From contig NZ_JABETO010000007.1 in assembly GCF_013055795.1 (NCBI RefSeq), forward strand, positions 85,388 to 149,387: a stretch of 64,000 nt of DNA, in the 5' to 3' direction. The notes under the pieces were generated by a model that was given only the letters and a program-made list of their open reading frames with translations, did not search any database and had not been told where the DNA came from. Position numbers and translations under genes: made by a program. Shown here piece by piece: positions 8,415 through 17,495 of the stretch; position 1 is the stretch's first letter; every line of letters begins with the position of its first letter. The stretch comes from Streptomyces sp. I05A-00742. Its GTDB lineage: Bacteria; Actinomycetota; Actinomycetes; Streptomycetales; Streptomycetaceae.

Positions 8415-9917
8415 TCAGCGGAGCCCGTCGAGCCAGGCCAGTACGGCGCCGTTGTCCGCGCCCTCGGTGATCAGGGCTATGTGGTTGTCCGGCCGTACGA
8501 GCACCAGGGCGTCGCCGTCGACGCCGTAGGCCCTCCGGGCGTGGCCGTCCGTGTCGAGGAGTCCTGACGGGGAGGCGTCCACGGCGTGGGTGCGGACGAG
8601 GTCGCCCCGCTTCGCCGCCACCTCGGGCAGTACGGCCGCGGCCGCGGGGCCGAAGGCGAGCAGGGTGAAGTGCGGTCCGGCGAAGAGCTTGAAGAGCCGG
8701 ACGGGGTGGCCCGTCGCGTCATGGCAGGGGGCGTCGGGGGCGCGGTCCCCGGGGTGCAGGGTGCGGCTCCCGGTGCCGGTGGCGAGCGGGCTCCACCGGT
8801 AGCCCTGGGGGACGGCCTCCGTGGTGGCGGCCTCGATCCCGTTGCCCGGCTCCTTGACGGCCTCCAGGATCTGGTGGTGCCGGTCGGTGGTGATCCGCAG
8901 GGTCCGGGCGGCGATGGGGAGCCGTTCCTCCTCGTAGCTGTTCAGCAGCGCGGAACCCCCGTGCCCCGACAGGGCGAACGCCAGCTTCCACCCCAGGTTG
9001 TAGGCGTCCTGGATGCCGGTGTTCATGCCGAGGCCGCCGGCGATCGGGTGGACGTGCGCGGCGTCCCCGGCCAGGAGGACCCTGCCCACGCGGTTCCGGT
9101 CGGCCATGCGGACGTTGACCCGCCAGGTCGACAGCCAGGTGGCGTTGCGGAGTTCGATCCCCGACACCCGGGCGTGGCGGTCGAACAGGCGCTGGAAGCT
9201 CTCCAGCGACGGCGGGACGAGGTCGCCCCGGTCGTCGGTCTCCGGCGAGGCCTGGAACTGGAAGGAGTCCGTACCGGGTATCGGGCAGAGCATGACAGCG
9301 CCGTCCGGCGTGAACCACTGGTGCCAGTGGTCCCGGTCGATGCCCTCGGCCTCCACGTCGCCGACGACCATGGCCTGTTCCTCCGCCGAGTGCCCCTCGA
9401 AGGACACGCCCAGTGCCTTGCGCACCGTGCTGCGTCCGCCGTCGCACCCGGCCAGGTAGGCGGCCTCGACGCGGCGTCCGTCGGCGAGCGTGGCCGTCAC
9501 GCCGTGCGCGTCCTGGGTGAACCGGGCGAGTTCCGCGCCGAGTTCGACCTCCACGCCGTGGTCGGCGAGGCGCCCGCGCAGGATCTCCTCGACGCTCCAC
9601 TGCCCGATGATCACGCCGCCGCCGAACGGCGCGTCGGGGGCCGGTCCCGCGTCCGCGGAGGGGTCGGTGTCGTTGACGTACTCGCCGTCGAAGTACTTGC
9701 GGAACGGCAGGCGCGCGGTGGCGGACGCGAGGATCCGGTCGGCCACCCCGAGGTCTTCGAAGACCTCCAGGCTGCGCGGCTGGAGGCCCTTGCCGCGGGA
9801 TTCGCGGTGGTGGGCGGTCCGCTTGTCGAGGATGCGCACGGCGACGCCGCGGCGGGCGAGGTCGCAGGCGAGGGTGAGGCCGGTGGGTCCGGCACCCACG
9901 ATCAGCACGTCGGTCAT
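8415..9917 (-). CDS. FAD-dependent aromatic hydroxylase (PheA/TfdB family)
   Basis: This 500-residue flavoprotein monooxygenase should use NAD(P)H and O2 to hydroxylate an aromatic or polyketide-like substrate. The FAD dinucleotide motif VGAGPTG is at residues 7-13, the DG motif is GCDGGRS near 165, and the GD motif is LLAGDAAHVHP near 285. The thioredoxin-like C-terminal domain of the phenol hydroxylase group fills the last 130 residues. GAGAGG precedes the ATG. No biosynthetic genes are adjacent, so it may be a tailoring or catabolic enzyme standing alone. Confidence 0.88.
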   Translation of the reverse strand: MTDVLIVGAGPTGLTLACDLARRGVAVRILDKRTAHHRESRGKGLQPRSLEVFEDLGVADRILASATARLPFRKYFDGEYVNDTDPSADAGPAPDAPFGGGVIIGQWSVEEILRGRLADHGVEVELGAELARFTQDAHGVTATLADGRRVEAAYLAGCDGGRSTVRKALGVSFEGHSAEEQAMVVGDVEAEGIDRDHWHQWFTPDGAVMLCPIPGTDSFQFQASPETDDRGDLVPPSLESFQRLFDRHARVSGIELRNATWLSTWRVNVRMADRNRVGRVLLAGDAAHVHPIAGGLGMNTGIQDAYNLGWKLAFALSGHGGSALLNSYEEERLPIAARTLRITTDRHHQILEAVKEPGNGIEAATTEAVPQGYRWSPLATGTGSRTLHPGDRAPDAPCHDATGHPVRLFKLFAGPHFTLLAFGPAAAAVLPEVAAKRGDLVRTHAVDASPSGLLDTDGHARRAYGVDGDALVLVRPDNHIALITEGADNGAVLAWLDGLR

Positions 9918-10024
9918 CGGGGTCCTCTCGTCTCTGAGGGGACCACTGAACCCGATCGGCGAATGAAAAGCAACCCGGTATCAAAAGTGACTTGGTTCTG
10001 GTGGGTGTGCGGGCGCGCGCACAG

Positions 10025-10056
10025 CACCGGACGGGCTGTGATCAGCCCGTCCGGTG
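10025..10056. terminator. Palindromic element, short hairpin copy
   Basis: The arms CACCGGACGGGCTG and its exact complement (10025-10038, 10043-10056) flank a 4-base loop. The core is shared with the elements at 36, 33062 and 46520. It lies just past the stop of the small antitoxin-like gene. Confidence 0.7.
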
Positions 10057-10084
10057 GGACGCGGTGAGGATCCGGAGCCGCCCG

Positions 10085-10273
10085 TTACGGCTGGTTGTCC
10101 GTGGGCGGCCGGTTGCCCAGCTGCTCGTCGATCTTCCGCTGGGCGGCGTCGACCTGGCTCTGGTACTTGTTCCCCGTCTTGGCGTCGAAGGCGTCACCGC
10201 CCTTCTCGACGCCCTTGCGGGCGGTGTCCTCGTGGCCCTTGAGCAGGCCCTTGAGCTTGTCGAGCATGGACAT
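10085..10273 (-). CDS. Small MT0933-like antitoxin-family protein
   Basis: This 62-residue hydrophilic protein starts MSMLDKLKGLLKG. Lys- and Asp-rich helices and the stretch GGDAFDAKTGNKY match the MT0933-type antitoxin family, which is common and mostly unlinked to toxins in Streptomyces. The ATG at 10273 follows a perfect GGAGG. No toxin gene is adjacent, so the name reflects family only. Confidence 0.75.
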   Translation of the reverse strand: MSMLDKLKGLLKGHEDTARKGVEKGGDAFDAKTGNKYQSQVDAAQRKIDEQLGNRPPTDNQP

Positions 10274-10372
10274 GGGGGTCCTCCTTACGCATGCCTGACT
10301 CACCCAGGATCACCGCATTCGTCCCGGTCCGCACCCCGGCGCCGTGCCGGTCGGGTCGCACCGGGTGGTTGG

Positions 10373-10795
10373 TTACGGGTTGACGATCTTGCCGTCGCGG
10401 GTGTGGAAGAGGATGTTGCCCGTTCTCTCGCTCTTGCCGCACGTGAGCTTCTCGTCGTGCTGGACGCGGGTGGGCCGTCCGTTCGGGCTGACGACCAGCT
10501 GAACGTAGCTGTACACGAACTCCAGCACGGTGGTGTTGCCCTGGCGGGCGGAACCCATGACGGTCCGGGTGCCCGTGTGCACGGTGGAGATCACGGGGTT
10601 GCTGCCGGTGGAGTCGCTGCCCGGCTCGCAGTTCACCCAGTACTGAAGCCCTGTCGTACTGCCCATCGTCGCGACCTGCGCGGAGGTGTGGCTTGTGTCC
10701 GCGGTCGCGGTCGCGGCGGTCGCGCCCGTCGCCAGGGCGAGGGAGCCGAGAACCGCTCCTGCGCGCCAAAGGGTCTTCCGGCCGGTCGTTGCCAT
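10373..10795 (-). CDS. Secreted protein of unknown function
   Basis: A 140-residue precursor with a typical signal peptide (Lys and Arg, a hydrophobic run, cleavage after about Ala32). The mature part of about 105 residues has two cysteines and is rich in Thr, Ser and Val, which suggests a small beta protein. GAGGAG lies just before the ATG. The family is not recognised. Confidence 0.7.
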   Translation of the reverse strand: MATTGRKTLWRAGAVLGSLALATGATAATATADTSHTSAQVATMGSTTGLQYWVNCEPGSDSTGSNPVISTVHTGTRTVMGSARQGNTTVLEFVYSYVQLVVSPNGRPTRVQHDEKLTCGKSERTGNILFHTRDGKIVNP

Positions 10796-10929
10796 GTTTG
10801 TCTCCTCACTTCACGTCCTCCCGGAGGCCCGGGAGATGGACATGTGGAGGCTACGAAGGGGAGATCAACAGGGACTAAACGCGCATTTATCGCCTGGGTC
10901 CGGACCTGCCGGGGCCGGTCCTGTTCCGC

Positions 10930-11259
10930 CTAGATGCCGTCGCCCGTCCTGTCGTCGGGCCCGATCGTCGGGTCGAGGAGCGAGTCGTACGACCCCGTCC
11001 CCCGGCAGTGCTTGCACTGGCCCGTGCGGTGCACGGTGTCGGCCGGCCCCCGGAACGGGTCGGGGCCGGGGTTGTAGGCGAGCACGCGGGGGACGAACCC
11101 CGAGCCCTGGCACCAGTGGCAGAGCGGGCGCGGCGGCAGGCCGGGCCCGTCGTCCTCCTCGGGCCGGGGGCCGGGGTCCTGGGGGTCGTCACTGTCGGGC
11201 ATCGGGACCGATGATGGTCCGCCGGGGGTCCGGCCGTCCTCCGGAAGGGGGCGCTTCAT
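10930..11259 (-). CDS. Small protein with two DnaJ-type CxxCxGxG motifs
   Basis: The 109-residue reading has a Pro/Asp-rich N-terminus followed by CHWCQGSGF and CKHCRGTGS, separated by about 30 residues. These are the zinc-binding repeats of DnaJ-like proteins, and the pair could hold one zinc ion. There is no J domain and no membrane segment. The start is uncertain: ATG at 11259 or at 11202 (20 codons later), neither with a good ribosome binding site. I infer a metal or protein-binding role. Confidence 0.6.
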   Translation of the reverse strand: MKRPLPEDGRTPGGPSSVPMPDSDDPQDPGPRPEEDDGPGLPPRPLCHWCQGSGFVPRVLAYNPGPDPFRGPADTVHRTGQCKHCRGTGSYDSLLDPTIGPDDRTGDGI

Positions 11260-11284
11260 CCGTAAGGGGCAGCCGGTCCCGTTC

Positions 11285-11665
11285 TCAGAAGTGGATCTCC
11301 TCGCAGGCCCGGCCGCGCGACTCCATGCGGCCGTTGATGTGCTCCCAGCCCTCGGCGCAGACCACCGAGCGGTTCGGCAGGTCGCGCCCCACCTGCACGG
11401 TGAAGCTCTGGTGGTAGCCCCAGAAGCCCGTGGCGCTGTTGCGGTCCAGGCCGCCGCCCCAGATGTGGAAGTGGCCCGTGAAGTCGCCGTTCCAGGTGGT
11501 CGACGCCGACACCGAGTCGACGTGCAGCCCGCTTCCCCGGACGGAGATGCACGTCCGGTGGTTGCAGCCGTTCGCCCCCGCCTCCGCCGGTGTCGCGGTG
11601 AACACCAGCGCCAGCGTGCCGAGCGCGCCGAGCGCCCAACGCACCTTGTTCCTCATGCCGTTCAC
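11285..11665 (-). CDS. Secreted protein of unknown function
   Basis: A 126-residue precursor from a GTG start preceded by GAGGAG (spacing short; the ATG at 11656 is an alternative). A signal peptide ends near the Pro-Ala-Glu-Ala stretch at about residue 26. The mature protein has four cysteines and several Trp and His residues around HFHIWGGGLD. The family is not recognised. An extended reading far upstream is an artefact of overlapping an opposite-strand gene. Confidence 0.7.
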   Translation of the reverse strand: MNGMRNKVRWALGALGTLALVFTATPAEAGANGCNHRTCISVRGSGLHVDSVSASTTWNGDFTGHFHIWGGGLDRNSATGFWGYHQSFTVQVGRDLPNRSVVCAEGWEHINGRMESRGRACEEIHF

Positions 11666-11974
11666 GTTCTCCTCTTTCATGGTTTCTCGGTCTTCTCGGT
11701 CTTCTCGGTCCGGCAGGGGCGACCTTGCCACCGGCGCCGCCCGGAGTGATCGTTTCGGCGGCCGAATGCGCTCGAAGGGCTGAGGGAACCGGCGCCGTGG
11801 ACAACGGCGTTGACGAGGAGCGAACGACGCGAGCTTCCGTGCTCCTCCGGGAGTACCACCCCCGGTGTGTCTCCCCGGGGAGTAACACCGGCTCGGTCCC
11901 CCGGCGGACGCGTCCGCCCCCACGTCCCGGAAGCCTGGACACGTCAGTGATCCGCGCGACCGGGAGTGAACGAC
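11666..11974. other. Divergent intergenic region with 9-bp triplicate
   Basis: This 309-base gap separates the secreted-protein gene from the MMPL operon. Three tandem copies of TTCTCGGTC occupy 11684-11710, in the leader of the minus-strand gene. No clear promoter hexamers or palindromes are seen otherwise. Confidence 0.5.
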
Positions 11975-14044
11975 ATGGAGCGGGTGGGACGGACGGCCGG
12001 AGGAAAAGAAAGGTGGCTGCCGTGGGCCGTGCTCGCCCTGTGGGTCGCGCTGCTCGCCGTCGCCGTGCCCTTCCAGGAACGGCTCGGCGGTGTCACCCGG
12101 GACGGGATCGTGGACTACCTGCCCGCCGGGGCCGAGTCCACCAGGGTGGAGGAGCTGGCGCGGCACCTCCCCGGCGGCAGCACTGCCGACGCGCTGCTCG
12201 TCCTCCACCGCGACGGCGGCCTGACCGACGAGGACCGGGCGTTCGAGCGCGAGCGGGTGCGGCGGGCCGCAGGGGCGCACAAGCTGCTGGACGCCCGGCC
12301 GCCGCGCGTCGAGTCCAAGGACCACGCGACGTCCGTGACGACCCTGTCCCTCACCGGGCTGCCGGACGCCGTCGACCAGGCCGACGCCGTGGACGATCTG
12401 AAGAAGACGGTGAGCGGGGGGCCCGCCGGGCTGTCCGCCCGGATCGGCGGTCCGGTCGCGCTGCTGGCCGACCAGACCGAGGTGTTCGCCTCCCTCGACG
12501 GGACGCTGCTGGTGGGGACCGGGATCGCGGTGGCGGTGCTGCTGGTGCTGATCTACCGCAGCCCGTTCCTGTGGCTGGTCCCGATCAGCGTCGTCGGGGT
12601 GGCGGCCACGGTGGCCATGGCCCTGACGTACGGCCTCGCCGAGGCGTTCGACATCACCGTGACGAGCACGAGCACATCGGTGATGACCGTGCTCGTCTTC
12701 GGCGCGGGCACGGACTACGCCCTGCTGCTCGTCGCCCGCTACCGCGAGGAACTGCGCCACCGCGCACGGCCGTACGACGCGATGCTCGCCGCCGTCCGCG
12801 GCTGCGGCCCGGCGGTGCTCGCCTCCGCCGGAACGGTGATCGCCGGACTGCTGTGCCTGCTGGCCGCGGACCTCAACAGCAGCAGTGGGATGGGACCGGT
12901 GGGAGCGGTGGGGGTGGTGTGCGCCCTGGCCGCGATGATGACGCTGCTGCCCGCGGTGCTCGTCCTGCTGGGACGCCGGCTGTTCTGGCCGCTGATCCCG
13001 GAGTACGGCGTCGAGCCGGTGCGGCGCCGGCGGTCGGTGTTCGCGGTGATGGGGAGTTCGGCCGAACGCCGGCCTGTCGTCGTGCTGGTGGCCGGGTGCG
13101 CCCTGCTCGGCGCGCTGGCGGTGGGCTCCCTGGCGCTGCCGGGCACGCTGCGGCAGGAGGACGCGTTCGTCGACCGGCCGGACTCCGTCACCGCGACGGA
13201 CACCGCCGCGCGGGCCTTCCCCGAGGCGGGGAGCCAGCCGACCGTCGTCATGACGAACGAGGAAGAGGCGGACCGGGCGGAGTCCGCGGCCCGGTCCGTC
13301 CCGGGCGTCGCCTCGGTGACGCGCGGCCGGAGCGGGGCGGGCCGCACCGAGCTCCTGGTCTTCCCGGCGGCGCGGCCCGAATCGGACGCCGAGAAGCGGA
13401 CCGTGGGCGAACTCCGCACCCGCCTGCACGCCGTGCCCGACGCGGAGGCCCTCGTCGGCGGGGCCACGGCCCAGCAGATGGACCTGGCCGACACCAACGC
13501 CGACGACCGCCGCAGGGTGATCCCGCTCGTGCTGGCCGGAGTGCTCGCCGTACTGATCGTCCTGCTGCGCTCGCTGACCGCGCCCGTCGTCCTCCTCCTC
13601 GCCGTGATCGCCTCCTGGGGCGCCGCGATGGGCGCCAGTGGCCTGCTGTTCGGGCCCGCCCTGGGATTCGAGGGGCTCGACCCGAGCATGCCCCTGCTGA
13701 CCTTCGTCTTCCTGGTGGCGCTCGGCGTCGACTACGGCATCTTCCTGATGCACCGGGCGCGCGAGGAACGGCTGAAGGGGGCCGGCCCGGAGGACGCGGC
13801 GCTCATCGCGCTGCGGACCACCGGAGGCGTCATCGCCTCGGCCGGCATCGTGCTGGCCGCCACCTTCGCGGTCCTGGCGTCCCTGCCGCTGGTGTCCCTG
13901 GTGGAAATGGGGCTCATCATCGCGATCGGGGTACTGCTGGACACCTTCCTGGTCCGCACCTACCTGGTCACCTCCGCGAGTCTGTTGCTGAAGTGGTGGA
14001 TGTGGTGGCCGGGACGGCTCTCCCGGCGTTCCATGGAGGGATGA
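11975..14044 (+). CDS. MMPL family transporter, operon-linked
   Basis: This 689-residue RND/MMPL permease resembles ActII-ORF3-type exporters. It shows two repeats of one plus five membrane segments, with proton-relay motifs AGTDY (first half) and ALGVDY (second half). The ATG has CGGGAG eight bases upstream; a GTG three codons earlier is possible. It overlaps the histidine kinase gene by the last base of its stop codon, so exporter and two-component system are translationally coupled. I infer that the kinase-regulator pair governs this exporter or its own operon. The substrate is unknown. Confidence 0.9.
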   Translation: MERVGRTAGGKERWLPWAVLALWVALLAVAVPFQERLGGVTRDGIVDYLPAGAESTRVEELARHLPGGSTADALLVLHRDGGLTDEDRAFERERVRRAAGAHKLLDARPPRVESKDHATSVTTLSLTGLPDAVDQADAVDDLKKTVSGGPAGLSARIGGPVALLADQTEVFASLDGTLLVGTGIAVAVLLVLIYRSPFLWLVPISVVGVAATVAMALTYGLAEAFDITVTSTSTSVMTVLVFGAGTDYALLLVARYREELRHRARPYDAMLAAVRGCGPAVLASAGTVIAGLLCLLAADLNSSSGMGPVGAVGVVCALAAMMTLLPAVLVLLGRRLFWPLIPEYGVEPVRRRRSVFAVMGSSAERRPVVVLVAGCALLGALAVGSLALPGTLRQEDAFVDRPDSVTATDTAARAFPEAGSQPTVVMTNEEEADRAESAARSVPGVASVTRGRSGAGRTELLVFPAARPESDAEKRTVGELRTRLHAVPDAEALVGGATAQQMDLADTNADDRRRVIPLVLAGVLAVLIVLLRSLTAPVVLLLAVIASWGAAMGASGLLFGPALGFEGLDPSMPLLTFVFLVALGVDYGIFLMHRAREERLKGAGPEDAALIALRTTGGVIASAGIVLAATFAVLASLPLVSLVEMGLIIAIGVLLDTFLVRTYLVTSASLLLKWWMWWPGRLSRRSMEG

Positions 14045-15384
14045 TGCCGCCCGTGGACCCCGTCACCCCCTTGATCGCGCGCCTGCTGCTGCCCCAACGC
14101 CCGGTCGCGGCACGGCCCTTCGGCCGTTCCGACGTCGCCGTGGCGCTCGGGGTGCTCCTCGCGCAGAGCCTCCTCTGCGTGCTCCTTCCCGGGGACGGAC
14201 GCGCCCCCGGCGCGGCCGGCTGGGCGCTGCTCACGGGGTCGGCGCTGGTCCTGGTGGCGCGGCGGCGGGCGCCGTTCCTCACGGTGCTGGCGGAGGTCTG
14301 CCTCGCCATGCCGTACCACGCCTGGGAGGACCCGTACTACGCCGTCCTGCCGTCCGGCCTGGTCGCGCTGTGGTCGCTCGCCGCCGCCGGGCCGCCCGCG
14401 CGCAGCTTCCTGACCCTGGGCGGCATCCTCGTCTCGGCCACCGTGGTCCTGTTCGCCGCGGGCCGGGGCGACTCCGTCCTGCCGACGCTGCTGCGCGCCG
14501 GCTGGGTCGCCGACGTCGTCCTCCTCGGCGAGGCGATGCGCCTCCACCGCGACCACGTCGCGGCCATCGTGGAACGCGCGGAACGGGCCGAGCACGCCCG
14601 GGAGCGGGAGGCGGAACGCCGCGTCGTGGAGGAGCGGCTGCGCATCGCCCGCGACCTCCACGACCTGCTCGCCCACAGCATCACCCTCGTCGGTGTGCAG
14701 GCCTCGGTGGCGGCCCACGTCCTGGTCGCCGACCCCGGACGGCTCGACCGCGCCGCGCTCGCCCGCTCCCTGGACGGCATCGCCGACACCTGCCGGTCCG
14801 CGCGCGGCGAACTGCGCGACATGCTGGACGTCCTCCGCGCCGGGGAGCCCACCGAGTACGGCCCGCCGCCCGGCCTGGACGGCCTCCCCGACCTGGTCCG
14901 CACGGCCGGCGGCACCGGCGCCCGGGTACGGCTCAGCATGCCCGACGGGACGGACGCCCCCGGGCCCGCGGTGGGCGCCGCCGCCTACCGCATCGTCCAG
15001 GAGGCGCTCACCAACGCCGTCCGGCACGCGGGCCCCTCCGTCGGCATCCGGGTGACGGTGGACCGCGCCGGGCCGGAGGGGGCGCTGCGGGTCACTGTGC
15101 TGGACGACGGCGGCGGGCTTCGGCCGCCCGTACCCGCCGACGGCGGTGGTGCGCTCCGGTCGTCCGCTGTCGCCAACCTGCCTGACGCGCCCGGCGGTTA
15201 CGGCCTCGTCGGCATGCGGGAGCGGGCCCGCAGCGTCGGCGGCACTCTGGAGGCCGGGCCGCGGCCGGACGGCGCCGGGTTCGCGGTGACCGCCGTCCTG
15301 CCGCCCGCCCCCGCGGCCGGAGGGGACCGCGGGGGCGGGCGGCAGGACGGCGGCGCGGACCGCTCCGAGGCGGGCGTGGCATGA
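14044..15384 (+). CDS. Sensor histidine kinase (NarL-type partner)
   Basis: This 446-residue membrane kinase has several hydrophobic segments between about residues 30 and 165, then a HisKA_3 dimerisation domain with phospho-acceptor His206 in RDLHDLLAHS and an HATPase_c domain at about 310-425. An Ala/Gly-rich tail ends the protein. The start is one of two successive ATGs (14041 and 14044) directly after GGAGGG; the second has better spacing. Its stop overlaps the regulator's ATG in ATGA, so the pair is translated together. Confidence 0.88.
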   Translation: MPPVDPVTPLIARLLLPQRPVAARPFGRSDVAVALGVLLAQSLLCVLLPGDGRAPGAAGWALLTGSALVLVARRRAPFLTVLAEVCLAMPYHAWEDPYYAVLPSGLVALWSLAAAGPPARSFLTLGGILVSATVVLFAAGRGDSVLPTLLRAGWVADVVLLGEAMRLHRDHVAAIVERAERAEHAREREAERRVVEERLRIARDLHDLLAHSITLVGVQASVAAHVLVADPGRLDRAALARSLDGIADTCRSARGELRDMLDVLRAGEPTEYGPPPGLDGLPDLVRTAGGTGARVRLSMPDGTDAPGPAVGAAAYRIVQEALTNAVRHAGPSVGIRVTVDRAGPEGALRVTVLDDGGGLRPPVPADGGGALRSSAVANLPDAPGGYGLVGMRERARSVGGTLEAGPRPDGAGFAVTAVLPPAPAAGGDRGGGRQDGGADRSEAGVA

Positions 15385-16070
15385 CCGGCGACCCGACGAT
15401 CCGCGTCCTCCTCGCGGACGACCAGCAGCTCGTCCGCTCCGCCTTCGCCCTGCTGCTGGGCACCGCCTCCGACATGACCGTCGTGGGCGAGGCGGGCACC
15501 GGCCGGCAGGCCGTCGCCCTCACCCACGAGACCCGCCCCGACGTGGTGGTCATGGACATCCGGATGCCGGACCTCGACGGCATCGAGGCCACCCGGCTGA
15601 TCGCGGAGGACGAGGAGCTGGCGGACGTCCGCATCCTCGTCCTGACCACCTACGACACCGACACGTACGTCATGGACGCCCTGCGCGCCGGCGCCTCCGG
15701 CTTCCTCGTCAAGGACGCCCGCCCCTCCGTACTCCTGGACGCCGTCCGCACCGTCGCCGTCGGCGAGTCCCTGCTCGCCCCCGGCCCCACGTCCCGCCTC
15801 ATCACCCGCCTCCTCCGCACCACCGCTCCCACCTCCCTCCCCCCACTCCTCTCCGCCCTCCCCACCCTCTCCGACCGCGAACGCGAAGTCCTCACCCTCG
15901 TCGCCCGCGGCCTCACCAACACCGAACTCGCCACCACCCTCGGCCTCAGCCCCCTCACCACCAAGACCCACGTCAGCCGCATCATGGGCAAGCTGGGGGC
16001 ACGGGACCGGGTGCAGCTGGTCATCGCGGCGTACGAGGCGGGGCTGGTGAGGCCGGGGGAAGCGGGGTAG
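15381..16070 (+). CDS. LuxR/NarL family response regulator
   Basis: This 229-residue two-domain regulator is the partner of the preceding kinase. The receiver domain has the acidic pocket at DD13-14, the phosphorylated Asp59 in VVMDIRMPD and the conserved Lys in the LVKDA turn. The LuxR-type HTH covers about 160-225 with LSDREREVLTLVARGLTN. The start ATG overlaps the kinase stop. Long runs of C-rich codons over 15810-15970 are unusual but keep the frame. Confidence 0.9.
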   Translation: MTGDPTIRVLLADDQQLVRSAFALLLGTASDMTVVGEAGTGRQAVALTHETRPDVVVMDIRMPDLDGIEATRLIAEDEELADVRILVLTTYDTDTYVMDALRAGASGFLVKDARPSVLLDAVRTVAVGESLLAPGPTSRLITRLLRTTAPTSLPPLLSALPTLSDREREVLTLVARGLTNTELATTLGLSPLTTKTHVSRIMGKLGARDRVQLVIAAYEAGLVRPGEAG

Positions 16071-16106
16071 GGGGAATGGTGCACTGCGGCGACGCCGGGC
16101 AGTACA

Positions 16107-16514
16107 TCAGGGCAGCGGCCAGGACACCTTTTGCGGGGCTTCGAGCCACAGCGTGTGGCTACCGTCCCGCGTGATCGTCAGGCCGAAGCGAGTGTGGTGC
16201 GGGCGACCGTGCAGTGCCCGTGCGCTGAGGTACGGTTCGCGCTCGGCCCACAGGTTCCGGGGGCCGCCATGGTCGAGCCGGGCGGCCCGCACTTCCAGGA
16301 AACTCAGGCGGGTCCGTGATTCGGTGGAGGGCTCGTCAAGGCAGTGCACCTGCCGGCCTTCCGCGACCGAGGCACCGAGCGGCCGAGTCAGGACGTGGGC
16401 GATCCGGCTGCGGCTCCCGGATTCCGGCCGAGAGCGACTCGCCGAGGCGCAGACGGATCCGGCCTTGCCGGCTGCAGGCCGACCACCCAGCCGTGGCCGG
16501 CTGAGACGGTCCAC
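16107..16514 (-). CDS. Hypothetical protein, possible remnant
   Basis: The reading gives 135 residues. The C-terminal half (from about residue 70, ending in TLWLEAPQKVSWPLP) looks like folded protein, while the N-terminal half is Arg/Ser-rich and resembles non-coding frame. It may be a truncated gene or a shorter one with a later start. The family is not recognised. It lies downstream of the cvn operon on the same strand. Confidence 0.3.
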   Translation of the reverse strand: MDRLSRPRLGGRPAAGKAGSVCASASRSRPESGSRSRIAHVLTRPLGASVAEGRQVHCLDEPSTESRTRLSFLEVRAARLDHGGPRNLWAEREPYLSARALHGRPHHTRFGLTITRDGSHTLWLEAPQKVSWPLP

Positions 16515-16552
16515 CCGCAGGCGGCGTGCCGGAGGTCTCCGGCCGTCCGGGG

Positions 16553-17143
16553 TCAGACGGTTGCGATGACGTCCGCCTGGGTGATCAGCAGATCCAGCAG
16601 CGAGAGCAAGGCGCTGCGGACGTCCTCCCGGGAGCGGGCGTCGAGCAGGAGGACGGGGGTGTCCGGGTCCCGTAGGTGCAGGGCTGCCGTGATCTCCTCG
16701 GTGGTGTACGGCTGTTCACCGTGGAAGCAGTTCGCGCCGACGACGAACGGAAGTCCGCGGTTCTCGAAGAAGTCGATGGCGGGGAAGCTGCGGTCCAGCC
16801 GCCGGGTGTCGACCAGAACGAGCGCCCCGAGCGCCCCGTTCAGCAAGTCGTCCCACATGAACCAGAAGCGCTCCTGGCCCGGTGTACCGAAGAGATACAG
16901 GACCACTCCGGCGTCGGTGAGAGTGATACGGCCGAAGTCCATCGCGACCGTGGTCGCCTTCTTGCTCTCGATGCCGTCCAGATCGTCGACTCCGACGCCC
17001 GCGGCCGTCAGCCGCTCCTCGGTACGCAAGGGATCGATTTCGGATATCGCTTCGACCAGAGTCGTCTTGCCGACGCCGAAGCCCCCGGCGATGAGGATCT
17101 TGACGGGAGACGCTTCCAGTGCGGCGGTGTCATAGCCGGGCAA
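16553..17143 (-). CDS. cvnD: CvnD, Ras-like GTP-binding protein of a conservon
   Basis: This 196-residue small GTPase is the effector of the four-gene conservon. The P-loop is GGFGVGKTT at 20-28, the switch II motif is GTPGQERF near 90, and the NKxD motif is replaced by a GANCF stretch, as is usual in CvnD proteins. The start overlaps the cvnC gene by 14 bases. By family knowledge it should be controlled by CvnB and the CvnA sensor at the membrane. Confidence 0.9.
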   Translation of the reverse strand: MPGYDTAALEASPVKILIAGGFGVGKTTLVEAISEIDPLRTEERLTAAGVGVDDLDGIESKKATTVAMDFGRITLTDAGVVLYLFGTPGQERFWFMWDDLLNGALGALVLVDTRRLDRSFPAIDFFENRGLPFVVGANCFHGEQPYTTEEITAALHLRDPDTPVLLLDARSREDVRSALLSLLDLLITQADVIATV

Positions 17144-17495
17144 GGTTGTCCCTGATTTTCATGAGCAGGTGAACATTGGAGGTTTCGGAGACGTCCAGCG
17201 GCGGCCGGTGGCGGATCAGACCGCGTTCCAGCAGCTCGCCGAGCAGCACGGTCACAGGGGTCAGCCGCATCTGCATCCGGGCGGCGATCTCGGCGATCGC
17301 CCGTCCGTTCGGCGACGGGCACATGGCGAGGATCTCCTGCCACTCCGTGGGCAGGCTGCCGTGACCGTCGGCGTCGTCAGCCGCTGTGATCAGCGTGTCC
17401 ATCGTCAAACCATGGCGGGATGCGGCTGTACGACCATCGGTGAGGGCGTACAGCCGCGTCCGGCGGCCGCGTCCGGGCTCGGGGTCGGCCGCCAT
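17130..17495 (-). CDS. cvnC: CvnC, DUF742 protein
   Basis: This 121-residue DUF742 protein has a winged-helix-like fold. The first third holds RTRLYALTDGR, and the last part ends in LMKIRDNLARL, both typical of the family. The ATG shares one base with the cvnB stop (TAATG), so no separate ribosome binding site is needed. Its exact role in the complex is not established. Confidence 0.9.
   Translation of the reverse strand: MAADPEPGRGRRTRLYALTDGRTAASRHGLTMDTLITAADDADGHGSLPTEWQEILAMCPSPNGRAIAEIAARMQMRLTPVTVLLGELLERGLIRHRPPLDVSETSNVHLLMKIRDNLARL

Noticed and set aside
11285..13753. An 822-codon minus-strand frame joining the secreted protein to the MMPL region
   Set aside because: Only its last 126 codons look like protein; the rest is antisense to the exporter gene.
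11725..15384. A 1219-codon plus-strand frame that would fuse the kinase to upstream sequence
   Set aside because: The upstream 770 codons overlap the MMPL gene in another frame and are Arg/Gly-rich noise; the kinase has its own start after GGAGGG.
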